DNA of 64,000 bases from Nonomuraea sp. PA05 (GTDB lineage: Bacteria > Actinomycetota > Actinomycetes > Streptosporangiales > Streptosporangiaceae), in assembly GCF_008086045.1 (NCBI RefSeq), contig NZ_VSEY01000046.1:1-64000 (forward strand). Direction: 5' to 3'. This document shows, piece by piece, positions 1-9,073 of this stretch. A model generated the notes under the pieces. That model saw only the letters and a list, made by a program, of their open reading frames with translations. It did no database searches and had not been told where the DNA came from. How positions within the stretch are numbered: the first letter of the stretch is position 1; each line of letters begins with the position of its first letter. The position numbers and the translations under genes are program-made.

Positions 1-357
1 TTGCAGCGGCGTCTCGACGCCGAACAGGTTGACCACCGGCCCGAACGGCACGATGGAGAAGGCCAGGAACGCCGGCACCACCATGATCACGGGCGCGAGC
101 AGGTAGAGCACCTTGTCCACGGTCCGCGGGAAGAGGTCCTCCTTCAGCCCCATCTTCAGCCCGTCGGCCACGGACTGCAGCAGGCCGAACTTTCCGGCCC
201 GGTTGGGGCCGTAGCGGTGCTGCATCCGCGAGATCAGCTTGCGCTCGAACCAGACACCGAACAGGACGCCCAGCATCAGGAAGACGAACAGCATCACGGC
301 CTTGATGATGGTGATCCACAGCGGATCGTGGCCGAAGTTCTCCAGGGTGGGACTCAT
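1..357 (-). CDS. nuoH: NADH-quinone oxidoreductase subunit H (partial, N-terminal part)
   Basis: Membrane subunit of respiratory complex I that contributes to the quinone site at the junction of the peripheral and membrane arms. About 119 N-terminal residues are present and the rest lies beyond the left edge. A first hydrophobic helix (WITIIKAVMLFVFLMLGVL) is followed by the charged stretch FERKLISRMQHRYGPNRAG, typical of NuoH, and GLLQSVADGLKMGLKED. The ATG at 357 overlaps the nuoG stop by four bases (ATGA), so the genes are translationally coupled. Only truncated by the window edge. Confidence 0.96.
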   Translation of the reverse strand, partial: MSPTLENFGHDPLWITIIKAVMLFVFLMLGVLFGVWFERKLISRMQHRYGPNRAGKFGLLQSVADGLKMGLKEDLFPRTVDKVLYLLAPVIMVVPAFLAFSIVPFGPVVNLFGVETPLQ

Positions 358-2732
358 GAGGCGCTCCCGATGGTGACGATGTCGCCGGCCACCGCGCGCA
401 GGTCACGCGTGACCGAGCAGCCGCCGGAGTTCGCCGGCACCCAGACCACGCGGTCGGGCAGGTCGGCGACGCGCACCGGCAGGGTGACGTTCGCACCGAC
501 GACGAGCTTGTCGCCGTCCGTGACGCCCAGCTCGGCGGCGGTGCTCTCGGAGACCAGGGCTTCGGCGGGGCGGGCGGTGCCCGCCAGGTACGGCTCGCCG
601 TCCTGCAGCCTGCCCTCGTCGAGCAGCAGGTGCCAGGTGGCCAGCAGCGCCTGGCCCTGCTCCGGCATGTCCAGGGCGCGGGCCAGGGCGACCGGCGCGC
701 TGATGCGGCTGCCGCGCCAGGAGCCGAGGCTGGACAGCTCGCGCCGGGCGGACTTGGCGTCCGGCAGACCCAGGTGCACGTCCATGCGGTCGGCCAGGTT
801 GCCGATCACGGCGAGGTCGGACTGCAGGCCGGGCACCTTGAGCGGCGCCTCGAACGAGCGGCCCCTGCCCTCCCAGTTGACGAACGTGCCGCCCTTCTCC
901 TGCACCGCCGCGACGGGCAGGACCACGTCGGCGCGGTCGGTGACGGCGCTGGCGCGGATCTCCAGGCTGACGATGAACGGCGTGTGCTCCAGAGCGTCGA
1001 GCGCCGCCGCCGGGTCGGGCAGGTCGTAGGGGTCGACGCCCGCGACGACCAGCGCTTCCAGCTCGCCGTCGCGGGCGGCGGCGAGGATGCCTGAGGTGTC
1101 GCGGCCGGGCGTGGCGGGCAGCGAGGCCACGTTCCACGCCCTGGCGACCTCGGCCCTGGCGCTCTCGTCGTCCACGGGGCGGCCGATCGGCAGCAGGTTG
1201 GGCAGCGCGCCCGCCTCGACGGCGCCGCGCTCACCGGCCCTGCGCGGGATCCAGGCGATCCGGACGCCGGAGGAAGCGGCGGCGAGCCTGACCAGGGCGG
1301 ACAGCGCGCCCGGCACGGTGGCCAGGCGCTCGCCGGCCAGCACTATCGTGCCCTCGGCCAGCGTGCCGACCAGGTCGCCGATCGCGTCGGCCTCCCCGCC
1401 GGGGGCGGTGCGGATGAGCGTGCCGCCCATCTTCGTCAGGCCCAGGGACGCGAACGGCGCGATGGCGGAGACCTTCAGGCCCTTCTTCCGCCACGCCTTG
1501 CGCAGGCGCAGGAAGACGCTCGGCGACTCGTCCTCGGGCTCGAACCCGACGAGCAGCACGTGCGGGGCGTTCTCGAGGTCGGTGTAGCTGATCTCGATGC
1601 CCTTGCCGGCCACCGCGTGGGCCAGGAACTGCGCCTCCTCGGCGGAGTGCGGCCTGGAGCGGAAGTCGACGTCGTTGGTGCCGAGCGCGAGCCTGGCGAA
1701 CTTGGCGTAGGCGTAGGAGTCCTCGACCGTGACCCGGCCGCCGACCAGCACGCCGGCCTTGCCGCGCGCCCTGGCCAGGCCCTCGGCGGCCACCGTCAGA
1801 GCCTCCGGCCACGAGGCCGGCACGAGCACGCCCTCCTCGTTGCGGACCAGCGGCTGCTTGAGGCGGTCGGGCTGCTGCGCGTAGGTGAACGCCCAGCGGC
1901 CCTTGTCGCAGTTCCACTCCTCGTTCACCTGCGGGTCGTTGCCCGCCAGGCGGCGGGTGACCCGGCCGCGCCGGTGATCGGTGCGCAGGGCGCAGCCGCC
2001 GGCGCAGTGCTCGCACGAGCTGGGCGTGGAGACCAGGTCGAACGGGCGGGCGCGGAAGCGGTAGGCGGCGCCGGTGAGCGCGCCGACCGGGCAGATCTGC
2101 ACCGTGTTGCCGGAGAAGTAGGAGTTGAACGGCTTGCCTTCGGCCGTCCGCACCTGCTCCTTGGCGCCGCGCTCGAAGAACTCGATGAGCGGGTCACCGG
2201 CGATCTGGTCGGAGAAGCGGATGCAGCGGGCGCACTGGACGCAGCGCTCGCGGTCGAGCAGCACCTGCGTCGACAGCGGCAGCGGCTTGGGGAAGGTGCG
2301 CTTCTGCTCCTGGAAGCGGGACTCGCCCTGGCCGTTGGACATGGCCTGGTTCTGCAGGGGGCACTCGCCGCCCTTGTCGCAGACCGGGCAGTCCAGCGGG
2401 TGGTTCATGAGCAGCAGCTCCATGGCCCCGCGCTGCGCCTTCTCGGCGACCGGCGAGGTGAGCTGGGTCTGCACCACCATGCCCTCGGCGACCTCGATCG
2501 CGCACGACGGCTGCGGCTTGGGGAAGCCGCGGCCGTTGCCCGCGTCGGGGATGTCGACCAGGCACTGCCGGCAGTTGGCGGCCGGGTCGAGCAGCGGGTG
2601 GTCGCAGAACCTGGGGATCTGGATGCCCAGCAGCTCGGCGGCCCTGATGATCAACGTGCCCTTGGGGACACTGACCTGGAACCCGTCGATGGTCAGGGTC
2701 ACCAGGTTCACTTCTGTCTCTACGACGGTCAC
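354..2732 (-). CDS. nuoG: NADH-quinone oxidoreductase subunit G
   Basis: Large iron-sulfur subunit of the complex I peripheral arm, which carries electrons from NuoF/NuoE toward NuoB. It has 792 aa. The N-terminus has a 2Fe-2S ferredoxin fold with FCDHPLLDPAANCRQCLVD. The His/Cys cluster site HPLDCPVCDKGGECPLQ follows near residue 110, then a ferredoxin-like cluster with CVQCARCIRF. A molybdopterin-oxidoreductase-like region starts with CEHCAGGCALRTDHRRG, as in NuoG proteins that keep the extra N7-type cluster site. The start overlaps the nuoF stop (ATGA). Length and motifs are complete, with no sign of damage. Confidence 0.97.
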   Translation of the reverse strand: MTVVETEVNLVTLTIDGFQVSVPKGTLIIRAAELLGIQIPRFCDHPLLDPAANCRQCLVDIPDAGNGRGFPKPQPSCAIEVAEGMVVQTQLTSPVAEKAQRGAMELLLMNHPLDCPVCDKGGECPLQNQAMSNGQGESRFQEQKRTFPKPLPLSTQVLLDRERCVQCARCIRFSDQIAGDPLIEFFERGAKEQVRTAEGKPFNSYFSGNTVQICPVGALTGAAYRFRARPFDLVSTPSSCEHCAGGCALRTDHRRGRVTRRLAGNDPQVNEEWNCDKGRWAFTYAQQPDRLKQPLVRNEEGVLVPASWPEALTVAAEGLARARGKAGVLVGGRVTVEDSYAYAKFARLALGTNDVDFRSRPHSAEEAQFLAHAVAGKGIEISYTDLENAPHVLLVGFEPEDESPSVFLRLRKAWRKKGLKVSAIAPFASLGLTKMGGTLIRTAPGGEADAIGDLVGTLAEGTIVLAGERLATVPGALSALVRLAAASSGVRIAWIPRRAGERGAVEAGALPNLLPIGRPVDDESARAEVARAWNVASLPATPGRDTSGILAAARDGELEALVVAGVDPYDLPDPAAALDALEHTPFIVSLEIRASAVTDRADVVLPVAAVQEKGGTFVNWEGRGRSFEAPLKVPGLQSDLAVIGNLADRMDVHLGLPDAKSARRELSSLGSWRGSRISAPVALARALDMPEQGQALLATWHLLLDEGRLQDGEPYLAGTARPAEALVSESTAAELGVTDGDKLVVGANVTLPVRVADLPDRVVWVPANSGGCSVTRDLRAVAGDIVTIGSAS

Positions 2733-4018
2733 TGCTCACCCCAGAGAGTGGACTTCTTCGGGTCGAACGGACAACCGCCGATCTCGAAGTGCTTGAGGTA
2801 CTCCTCGCGGAAGTACTTCACCGAGGAGTGGATCGGGCTCGTCGCGCCGTCACCCAGCGCGCAGAACGAGCGGCCCAGGATGTTGTCCGCGATGTCGGTG
2901 ATCGTGGCCAGGTCCTCCTCGGTGCCCTGGCCCTTGTCCAGGCGCTTGAGCACCTGCTTGAGCCAGTACGTGCCCTCGCGGCAGGGCGTGCACTTGCCGC
3001 AGGACTCGTGGGCGTAGAACTCGGTCCAGCGCAGCACCGTGCGGACCACGCAGGTGGTCTCGTCGAAGATCTGCAGCGCGCGGGTGCCGAGCATGGAGCC
3101 CTTGGCGCCGACCGCCTCGAAGTCGAGCGGCACGTCGAGGTGCTCGTCGGTGAAGATCGGCGTGGAGGAGCCGCCCGGGGTCCAGAACTTGAGCTGGTGC
3201 CCCTCGCGGATGCCGCCGGCCATGTCGAGCAACTCGCGCAGCGTGATGCCGAGCGGGGCCTCGTACTGGCCGGGCCTGGTGACGTGGCCGCTGAGGGAGA
3301 AGATGCCGAAGCCCTTGGACTTCTCGGTGCCCATCCCGGCGAACCACTCGGCGCCGTTGGCGATGATCGAGGGAACAGACGCGATCGACTCGACGTTGTT
3401 CACGACAGTAGGCGAGGCGTACAGGCCCGCCACGGCCGGGAACGGGGGCTTGAGCCGCGGTTGACCTCTGAAGCCTTCGAGCGAGTCGAGCAGTGCCGTC
3501 TCCTCGCCGCAGATGTAGGCGCCCGCGCCGCTGTGCACGACGAGCTCCAGGTCGTACCCGGAGCCGAAGACGTCGGTGCCCAGGTAACCCTTCTCGTACG
3601 CCTCGCGCACGGCCGCGTGCAGCCGCCGGATGACGTGCAGCACCTCACCGCGCACGTAGATGAAGGCGTGGTTGGCCCGGATCGCGTACGAGGTGATGAT
3701 GATGCCCTCGACCAGCGCGTGCGGGTTGGCCATCATGAGCGGGATGTCCTTGCAGGTGCCCGGCTCCGACTCGTCGGCGTTGACGACGAGGTAGTGCGGC
3801 TTGCCGTCGCCCTGGGGGATGAAGCCCCACTTCATGCCGGTGGGGAAGCCCGCGCCGCCGCGGCCGCGCAGACCGGAGTCCTTGACGGCCTGGATGACCG
3901 CGTCGGGGTCCATGCCCAGCGCCTTCTTGGCCGCCTCGTACTCGCCGTAGGAGTCGAGGGTGAAGGAGTTGGGCTGGTCCCAGTTGGCGGTCAGGACCGG
4001 TGTCAAAGTGGTGCTCAT
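2729..4018 (-). CDS. nuoF: NADH-quinone oxidoreductase subunit F (NADH/FMN-binding)
   Basis: Complex I flavoprotein subunit that oxidises NADH and passes electrons via FMN to Fe-S clusters. It has 429 aa. The NADH-binding loop GRGGAGFPTGMKWG lies near residue 50, the FMN-binding region GAGAYICGEETALL near 170, and the 4Fe-4S motif ESCGKCTPCREG near 345, with a further Cys in SFCALGDGA. The frame stays open another 45 codons upstream, but that part is arginine-rich shadow of nuoE. The ATG at 4018 overlaps the nuoE stop (ATGA) and starts the family-like N-terminus, so I place the start there. Confidence 0.96.
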   Translation of the reverse strand: MSTTLTPVLTANWDQPNSFTLDSYGEYEAAKKALGMDPDAVIQAVKDSGLRGRGGAGFPTGMKWGFIPQGDGKPHYLVVNADESEPGTCKDIPLMMANPHALVEGIIITSYAIRANHAFIYVRGEVLHVIRRLHAAVREAYEKGYLGTDVFGSGYDLELVVHSGAGAYICGEETALLDSLEGFRGQPRLKPPFPAVAGLYASPTVVNNVESIASVPSIIANGAEWFAGMGTEKSKGFGIFSLSGHVTRPGQYEAPLGITLRELLDMAGGIREGHQLKFWTPGGSSTPIFTDEHLDVPLDFEAVGAKGSMLGTRALQIFDETTCVVRTVLRWTEFYAHESCGKCTPCREGTYWLKQVLKRLDKGQGTEEDLATITDIADNILGRSFCALGDGATSPIHSSVKYFREEYLKHFEIGGCPFDPKKSTLWGEQ

Positions 4019-4671
4019 GCCTCCGGCGCCTTCCATCCCTTGGCCTTGGCGACCTTCAGGCCCTCCAGCGAGGCGCCGGCGGCCGACGGGCCCTCGCCCG
4101 CGAGCTCGTCGGGCAGGCCGGAGAGCACGCGCGAGGCCTGCTTGAACGTGCACAGCTTCTTCGGGCCGCGCGTGGGGGCCACGTCCTTGCCGTCACGCAG
4201 GTCGTCCACGAGCTGCTTGGCCGACGCGGGCGTCTGGTTGTCGAAGAACTCCCAGTTGACCATCATGACGGGGGCGAAGTCGCAGGCCGCGTTGCACTCC
4301 AGGCGCTCCAGCGAGATCTTGCCGTCGGCGGTCGCCTCTTCGTGACCGACGCCGACGTGCTCGGAGAGCTCCTCCCAGATCTGGTCGCCGCCCATGACCG
4401 CGCACAGCGCGTTGATGCACACGCCGACGTGGTACTCGCCGGCGGGCTTGCGCTTGTACATGGTGTAGAAGGTCGCGACGCCCGTGACCTCGGCCTTGCT
4501 GACGCCGAGCATCTCCGCGCAGAACTCCTGGCCGTCGTCCGAGACGTAGCCGTCCTCGGACTGCACGAGGTGGAGCAGCGGCAGGAGAGCCGAGCGGGTC
4601 TTCGGGTAACGCCCGATGATCTCCTTGGCGTCCCGCTCAAGACGCTCACGGATCTCCGGTGAATAAGTCAT
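4015..4671 (-). CDS. nuoE: NADH-quinone oxidoreductase subunit E (24 kDa, 2Fe-2S)
   Basis: Thioredoxin-like 2Fe-2S subunit of the NADH-oxidising module of complex I, partner of NuoF. It has 218 aa. The cluster N1a ligands are visible as GVCINALCAVMGG and LECNAACDFAPVMMVN. The fold starts with PKTRSALLPLLHLVQSEDGY, a common NuoE opening. About 60 C-terminal residues after the cluster domain are alanine/lysine-rich and look like the variable tail of actinobacterial NuoE. The open frame runs to 4749, but ATG 4671 begins the family-like sequence. A 64-bp gap separates it from nuoD, the only sizeable gap within the nuo genes here. Confidence 0.95.
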   Translation of the reverse strand: MTYSPEIRERLERDAKEIIGRYPKTRSALLPLLHLVQSEDGYVSDDGQEFCAEMLGVSKAEVTGVATFYTMYKRKPAGEYHVGVCINALCAVMGGDQIWEELSEHVGVGHEEATADGKISLERLECNAACDFAPVMMVNWEFFDNQTPASAKQLVDDLRDGKDVAPTRGPKKLCTFKQASRVLSGLPDELAGEGPSAAGASLEGLKVAKAKGWKAPEA

Positions 4672-4735
4672 GACTGCGCCTCCGGCGCACTCATGACTTG
4701 CGTGCTGTGTCCAATTGTGCGCTCGACAAGCTCGC

Positions 4736-6061
4736 TCACCTGTCCACACCTCCCATGACGGGGTCGATAGAAGCCACCGCGGCGATCACGTCGGCGATCT
4801 GGCCGCCCTCCGCCATCGCGGGGAAGCTCTGCAGGTTGCAGAAGGACGGCTCGCGGAAGTGCACGCGGTACGGCCTCGTGCCGCCGTCGCTGACCACGTG
4901 CGCGCCGAGCTCGCCCTTGGGCGACTCGATGCTGGCGTACGCCTGGCCGGCCGGCACCCTGAAGCCCTCGGTCACCAGCTTGAAGTGGTGGATGAGGGCC
5001 TCCATGGAGGTGCCCATGATGTGGGCGATGTGGTCGGGCGAGTTGCCGAACCCGTCGGGGCCGAGCGCGAGCTGCGCGGGCCAGCCGATCTTCTTGTCCT
5101 CGATCATGACAGGGTCGCCCTTGAGCGGACCGGCGATGCGGTCCAGCGCCTGCTCGATGATCTTGAGGGACTCCTCCATCTCCCTCATGCGGACGAGGTA
5201 GCGCGAGAACACGTCGCAGCCGCGCTCGGTGGCGACGTCGAACTCGTAGGTCTCGTAACCGCAGTAGGGCTGCGACTTGCGCAGGTCCCACGGGAGGCCG
5301 GCGGCGCGCAGGATCGGCCCGGTGACGCCGAGCGCCATGCAGCCGGTCAGGTCGAGGTAGGCCACGTCCTTGGTGCGGCGGGTGTAGACGGGGTTCTCGT
5401 CGAGAAGCTTGCGGATGTCCTTGATCCGCTTGGGCATCTCCTTGAGGAACTCGCCGACCTTGTCCACCGCGCCGGCGGGCAGGTCCACGCTGACGCCGCC
5501 GGGGCGGATGTAGGCGTGGTTCATGCGCAGGCCGGTGATGTACTCGAACAGGTCCATGATCATTTCACGATCGCGGTACCCGAACAGGAACGGCGTGGTC
5601 GCGCCCAGCTCCATGCCGAACGTGCCCATCGCCACCAGGTGCGAGGCGATGCGGTTGAGCTCCATCATCATCACGCGGATGGCCTGCGCCCGCTCGGGCA
5701 CGCGGTCGGTGATGCCGAGCAGCTTCTCCACGCCGAGGCAGTACGCGGTCTCGTTGAAGATCGGCGAGAGGTAGTCCATGCGGGTCACGAACGTGGTCCC
5801 CTGGGTCCACGTCCGGTACTCCATGTTCTTCTCGATGCCGGTGTGCAGGTAGCCGATGACGCCGCGCGCCTCGGTCACCGTCTCGCCGTCGAGCGTCAGC
5901 ACCAGCCGGAGCACGCCGTGCGTGGACGGGTGCTGCGGGCCCATGTTGACGACGAGGCGCTCCTCCTCGGAGTCGCGCACGCCGGTGACGACCTGGTCCC
6001 AGTCAGCGCCGTTGACCGAATAGACCTTGCCCTCGGTCGCCTCGTCATAAGCGGTGCTCAT
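4736..6061 (-). CDS. nuoD: NADH-quinone oxidoreductase subunit D
   Basis: 49-kDa subunit of complex I that, with NuoB, forms the quinone-reduction pocket; it derives from the large subunit of NiFe hydrogenases. It has 441 aa. The motif GPQHPSTHGVLRLVL near residue 43 contains the quinone-pocket His. RGVIGYLHTGIEKNMEYRTW follows, and GLRMNHAYIRPGG and the C-terminal DPVMGGVDR are both present. The start overlaps the nuoC stop (ATGA). The protein appears complete. Confidence 0.97.
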   Translation of the reverse strand: MSTAYDEATEGKVYSVNGADWDQVVTGVRDSEEERLVVNMGPQHPSTHGVLRLVLTLDGETVTEARGVIGYLHTGIEKNMEYRTWTQGTTFVTRMDYLSPIFNETAYCLGVEKLLGITDRVPERAQAIRVMMMELNRIASHLVAMGTFGMELGATTPFLFGYRDREMIMDLFEYITGLRMNHAYIRPGGVSVDLPAGAVDKVGEFLKEMPKRIKDIRKLLDENPVYTRRTKDVAYLDLTGCMALGVTGPILRAAGLPWDLRKSQPYCGYETYEFDVATERGCDVFSRYLVRMREMEESLKIIEQALDRIAGPLKGDPVMIEDKKIGWPAQLALGPDGFGNSPDHIAHIMGTSMEALIHHFKLVTEGFRVPAGQAYASIESPKGELGAHVVSDGGTRPYRVHFREPSFCNLQSFPAMAEGGQIADVIAAVASIDPVMGGVDR

Positions 6062-6753
6062 GAGTAGCTCCTTCTCTGGTCAGGCGCGGGGATGGTGGCG
6101 CCGCGGTACTCGACCGGGATGCCGCCGAGCGGGTAGTCCTTCCGCTGCGGGTGGCCGTCCCAGTCGTCCGGCATCATGATCCGGGTGAGCGCGGGGTGAC
6201 CGTCGAAGATGATCCCGAAGAAGTCGTACGTCTCGCGCTCGTGCCAGTCGTGACCAGGGTAAACGCTGACCGTCGAGGGAATGTGCGGGTCGGAGTCGGG
6301 CGCGCTCACCTCGACGCGCACGCGCCGGTTGTAGGTGAGCGAGACCAGGTGCATGACCACGTGCAGTTCCTCGCCCGCCAGGTGCGGGTAGTGCACGCCC
6401 GACACGCCGGTCGACAGCTCGAAGCGCAGGGCGGGGTCGTCGCGCAGCTTCTGGGCGACCTCGACCAGGCGTTCCCGCTTGACGTGCAGGGTCAGCTCGC
6501 CGCGGTCCACAACCACGCGCTCGATCGCGTCGTCCAGCGCGAGGGCGTCGACGATCTCGTCGAAGTAGCTCCCGTACGGGCGCGGCGTCGAGATCTGCGG
6601 CGCCCGGCGCACGACGAGGCCGCCGTAGCCGGAGGTGTCGCCGCTGTCGTGAGCGCCGAACATGCCCAGGCGGGCGACCGGCGGCTCCTGGGCCGCGGGC
6701 GTCTCGGGGACCTGCGCGTCGGGGACCTCGGGCAGGTTGTCGGGCGAGGTCAC
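6058..6753 (-). CDS. nuoC: NADH-quinone oxidoreductase subunit C
   Basis: 30-kDa peripheral-arm subunit of complex I, structural partner of NuoD. It has 231 aa from GTG 6753, which overlaps the nuoB stop (GTGA). The first 60 or so residues are a proline- and alanine-rich extension (PEVPDAQVPETPAAQEPP). The conserved core begins at about YFDEIVDALALDD. The family signature DWHERETYDFFGIIFDGHP near residue 170 and DWDGHPQRKDYPLGG near 205 are intact. The open frame extends much further upstream, but that part is shadow of nuoB. Confidence 0.95.
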   Translation of the reverse strand: MTSPDNLPEVPDAQVPETPAAQEPPVARLGMFGAHDSGDTSGYGGLVVRRAPQISTPRPYGSYFDEIVDALALDDAIERVVVDRGELTLHVKRERLVEVAQKLRDDPALRFELSTGVSGVHYPHLAGEELHVVMHLVSLTYNRRVRVEVSAPDSDPHIPSTVSVYPGHDWHERETYDFFGIIFDGHPALTRIMMPDDWDGHPQRKDYPLGGIPVEYRGATIPAPDQRRSYS

Positions 6754-7301
6754 TTTCCGGCCCCCTGGTCGATCAGCGGCAGCGTGCGCAGCGCCTGCAG
6801 CTCGAGCTCCTCGATCTGCTTGGCGCGGTGCGCGCCGAACTTCATGTTCTGGATCTTGTCGTGCAGCTTCACGATCGCGTCGATCAGCATCTCGGGCCGC
6901 GGCGGGCAGCCCGGCAGGTAGATGTCCACCGGAACGACGTGGTCGACGCCCTGCACGATGGCGTAGTTGTTGAACATGCCGCCGCTGGAGGCGCACACGC
7001 CCATGGAGATGACCCACTTCGGCTCGGCCATCTGGTCGTAGATCTGGCGCAGGACGGGCGCCATCTTCTGCGACACGCGCCCGGCCACGATCATCAGGTC
7101 GGCCTGGCGGGGAGACGCCGAAGCGCGCTCCATACCGAAGCGCGCCAGGTCGTAGTGGGGGCCACCGGTGGCCATCAGCTCGATGGCGCAACACGCGAGG
7201 CCGAACGTGGCCGGCCACACGGAGTTCTTCCGCGCCCATCCCGCGGCCGCTTCGACCGTGCTGAGGATGAACCCGCTGGGGAGTTTCTCTTCAAGTCCCA
7301 T
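6750..7301 (-). CDS. nuoB: NADH-quinone oxidoreductase subunit B (PSST, cluster N2)
   Basis: Carries the terminal 4Fe-4S cluster N2 that reduces quinone in complex I. It has 183 aa from ATG 7301. Cluster ligands are visible in GLACCAIELMA (tandem Cys), MGVCASSGGMF and YLPGCPPRPE. ADLMIVAGRVSQKMAPVL is also typical of the family. It starts 2 bp after the nuoA stop. The longer open frame upstream of 7301 overlaps nuoA and is not credible. Confidence 0.97.
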   Translation of the reverse strand: MGLEEKLPSGFILSTVEAAAGWARKNSVWPATFGLACCAIELMATGGPHYDLARFGMERASASPRQADLMIVAGRVSQKMAPVLRQIYDQMAEPKWVISMGVCASSGGMFNNYAIVQGVDHVVPVDIYLPGCPPRPEMLIDAIVKLHDKIQNMKFGAHRAKQIEELELQALRTLPLIDQGAGK

Positions 7302-7303
7302 TT

Positions 7304-7699
7304 TCAGTCCCAGTCCAGACCCTTGCGGCGCCACACGTACGCGTAGGCGACGAGCACGGTGACGATGAACAGCAGCATCTCGACGAGCGCGAACAGGCCA
7401 AGGCCCGAGGAGAGCACGCGGCCGAGGTCGTCCGTCTGCGGAGCGAACGAGACGGCCCACGGGTATAGGAAGATGATCTCGATGTCGAAGACGATGAAGA
7501 GCATCGCCGTGATCATGTATTTGAGCGGGAACCGTCCACCACCGACAGGCTGGGGCGTGGGCTCGATGCCGCATTCATAGGCGTCGAGCTTGGCGCGGTT
7601 CCAGCGCTTGGGACCGGTGAAGGGAGCGATGGCGACCGAGAAGATCGCGAAGCCCCCCGCGAGAACGGCGAGCACCAGGATGGGCACGTAAAGGTCCAT
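7304..7699 (-). CDS. nuoA: NADH-quinone oxidoreductase subunit A
   Basis: Small membrane subunit of complex I with three predicted transmembrane helices: residues about 5-25, 62-82 and 98-120. It has 131 aa. The loop AKLDAYECGIEPT carries the conserved Cys, and FPLKYMITAMLFIVFDIEIIFLYPWA is the NuoA core; I quote it in pieces: FPLKYMITAMLFIVFD and IEIIFLYPWA. A strong ribosome binding site (AGAGGAGG) lies 7-14 bases upstream of ATG 7699. The gene follows the MenJ-like gene by 64 bp on the same strand, so both are probably transcribed from the Rex-controlled promoter upstream of 9017. Confidence 0.96.
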   Translation of the reverse strand: MDLYVPILVLAVLAGGFAIFSVAIAPFTGPKRWNRAKLDAYECGIEPTPQPVGGGRFPLKYMITAMLFIVFDIEIIFLYPWAVSFAPQTDDLGRVLSSGLGLFALVEMLLFIVTVLVAYAYVWRRKGLDWD

Positions 7700-7763
7700 C
7701 GCTACGCCTCCTCTGGAGTCGCCGCGCGCGCGGGCGCGCAGCCGGATCTGTTGATTGCGAGAT

Positions 7764-9017
7764 TCATGCTGATGGCGCGACCTTTGAGAGTGCGTTAATG
7801 ATCATGTCTGACGCATCGCCTCGCCGGTCGGTGAGATTACCAAGGAGTTTGAGCGCGAAGCGCATCAGCCTCGGGTGCGGGAGCCCGTGCCTGGTGCCGA
7901 AGCTCATCACACCCGGCTTCCCGATCGCCTCGACGAACAACCTCCCGAGCGTGAAATAACCGCCGTAGGCGTCCTTCAGCACCTGAGGATAGGTCCGCAG
8001 GATCCGCTCGCGTTGCGCGGGGGTGGTGCCCCTTGAGGCCTTGGCGATGATCTCGGCGGCGATCTCCCCGGTCTCCATGGCGTACGCGATGCCCTCGCCG
8101 TTGAACGGGTTGATCGACCCGCCGGAGTCTCCCACGAGCAGCAGGCCGCGGGTGTAGTGGGGCTGCCTGTTGAAGGCCATCGGGAGCGCGGCGCCGCGGA
8201 TCGGGGCCGTCATGTTCTCCTCGGTGAAGCCCCACTCCCGCGGCATCGACCGACACCAGCGGCGCAGGAGGTCGCGGTAGTCGATGTTGCCGAACTGTGA
8301 GCTGGTGTTGAGCAGGCCGAGCCCCACGTTGGAGGTGCCGTCGCCGACGCCGAACACCCAGCCGTAGCCGGGCAGCAGCGTGTCCTCGTCCCACAGCTCC
8401 AGCCAGGTCTCGAGGTAGTCGTCGTCGTGGCGCGGGCTCTGGAAGTAGGTCCGCACGGCCACGCCCATCGGGCGGTCCTCCCGCTTGTGCAGGCCCATGC
8501 CCAGGGCCAGGCGGGTGCTGTTGCCGTCGGCCGCCACGACCAGGCGGCTGCGGAACTCCCGGCCGTCCTTGGTGGTCACGCCGACGATGTGGCCGCTGCG
8601 GTCGTCGAGGATGGGGCCGGTGACGTTGACGCCCTCCATGAGGCGTACGCCGTTCTTGACCGCGTTGGCGGCGACGATCTGGTCGAAGTCCTGGCGGGTG
8701 CGGACGAGCCCGAAGTCGGGGAAACGCTCCAACTGCGGCCAGTCGAGCTCGAAGCGCAGGCCGCCGCCGACGACGCGCAGGCCCTTGTTCCTGATCCAGC
8801 CGGGCGCGTCGATGTCGACGCCCATGTTCTGCAACTGCTTGACCGCTCGCGGGGTCAGGCCGTCGCCGCAGACCTTCTCGCGGGGGAACCTGGTCTTCTC
8901 CAGGAGCAACACGTCGAGGCCGGCCTGAGCGAGATAAAAGGCGGTTGCGGAACCGGCGGGACCGGCGCCGACCACAATGATGTCGGCGTCAGCCTGATTG
9001 GCTGTTGGCACGGTCAC
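7764..9017 (-). CDS. menJ: Geranylgeranyl reductase family flavoprotein, MenJ-like
   Basis: FAD-dependent reductase of 417 aa that probably saturates isoprene units of the menaquinone side chain, as MenJ (Rv0561c) does in mycobacteria. The dinucleotide motif VVGAGPAGSATAFYLAQAG lies near residue 17. The geranylgeranyl-reductase motif FPREKVCGDGLTPRAV follows near 43, and LLVGDSGGSINPFNGEGIAYA near 290 is the second FAD site; I quote it in two parts, LLVGDSGGSINPFN and GEGIAYAMETG. The start is GTG 9017, with GTG 9011 possible. Synteny with nuoA downstream and menG at 11.1-11.8 kb supports a quinone role. The exact double bond reduced is unknown. Confidence 0.85.
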   Translation of the reverse strand: MTVPTANQADADIIVVGAGPAGSATAFYLAQAGLDVLLLEKTRFPREKVCGDGLTPRAVKQLQNMGVDIDAPGWIRNKGLRVVGGGLRFELDWPQLERFPDFGLVRTRQDFDQIVAANAVKNGVRLMEGVNVTGPILDDRSGHIVGVTTKDGREFRSRLVVAADGNSTRLALGMGLHKREDRPMGVAVRTYFQSPRHDDDYLETWLELWDEDTLLPGYGWVFGVGDGTSNVGLGLLNTSSQFGNIDYRDLLRRWCRSMPREWGFTEENMTAPIRGAALPMAFNRQPHYTRGLLLVGDSGGSINPFNGEGIAYAMETGEIAAEIIAKASRGTTPAQRERILRTYPQVLKDAYGGYFTLGRLFVEAIGKPGVMSFGTRHGLPHPRLMRFALKLLGNLTDRRGDASDMIINALSKVAPSA

Positions 9018-9073
9018 TGGACTGATCCTGTCCCTACACGCTCGAAGGCCGTGGGGTGTCGCGCCTTCGTTCC

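Noticed and set aside
1..1029. Long plus-strand ORF at the left edge
   Set aside because: It runs antisense to nuoH/nuoG; its composition (His/Gln/Arg-rich) is that of a shadow frame in GC-rich DNA.
4019..4153. 45-residue N-terminal extension of nuoF
   Set aside because: Arg/Gly-rich sequence in a frame overlapping the end of nuoE; the ATGA junction at 4015-4018 marks the real start.
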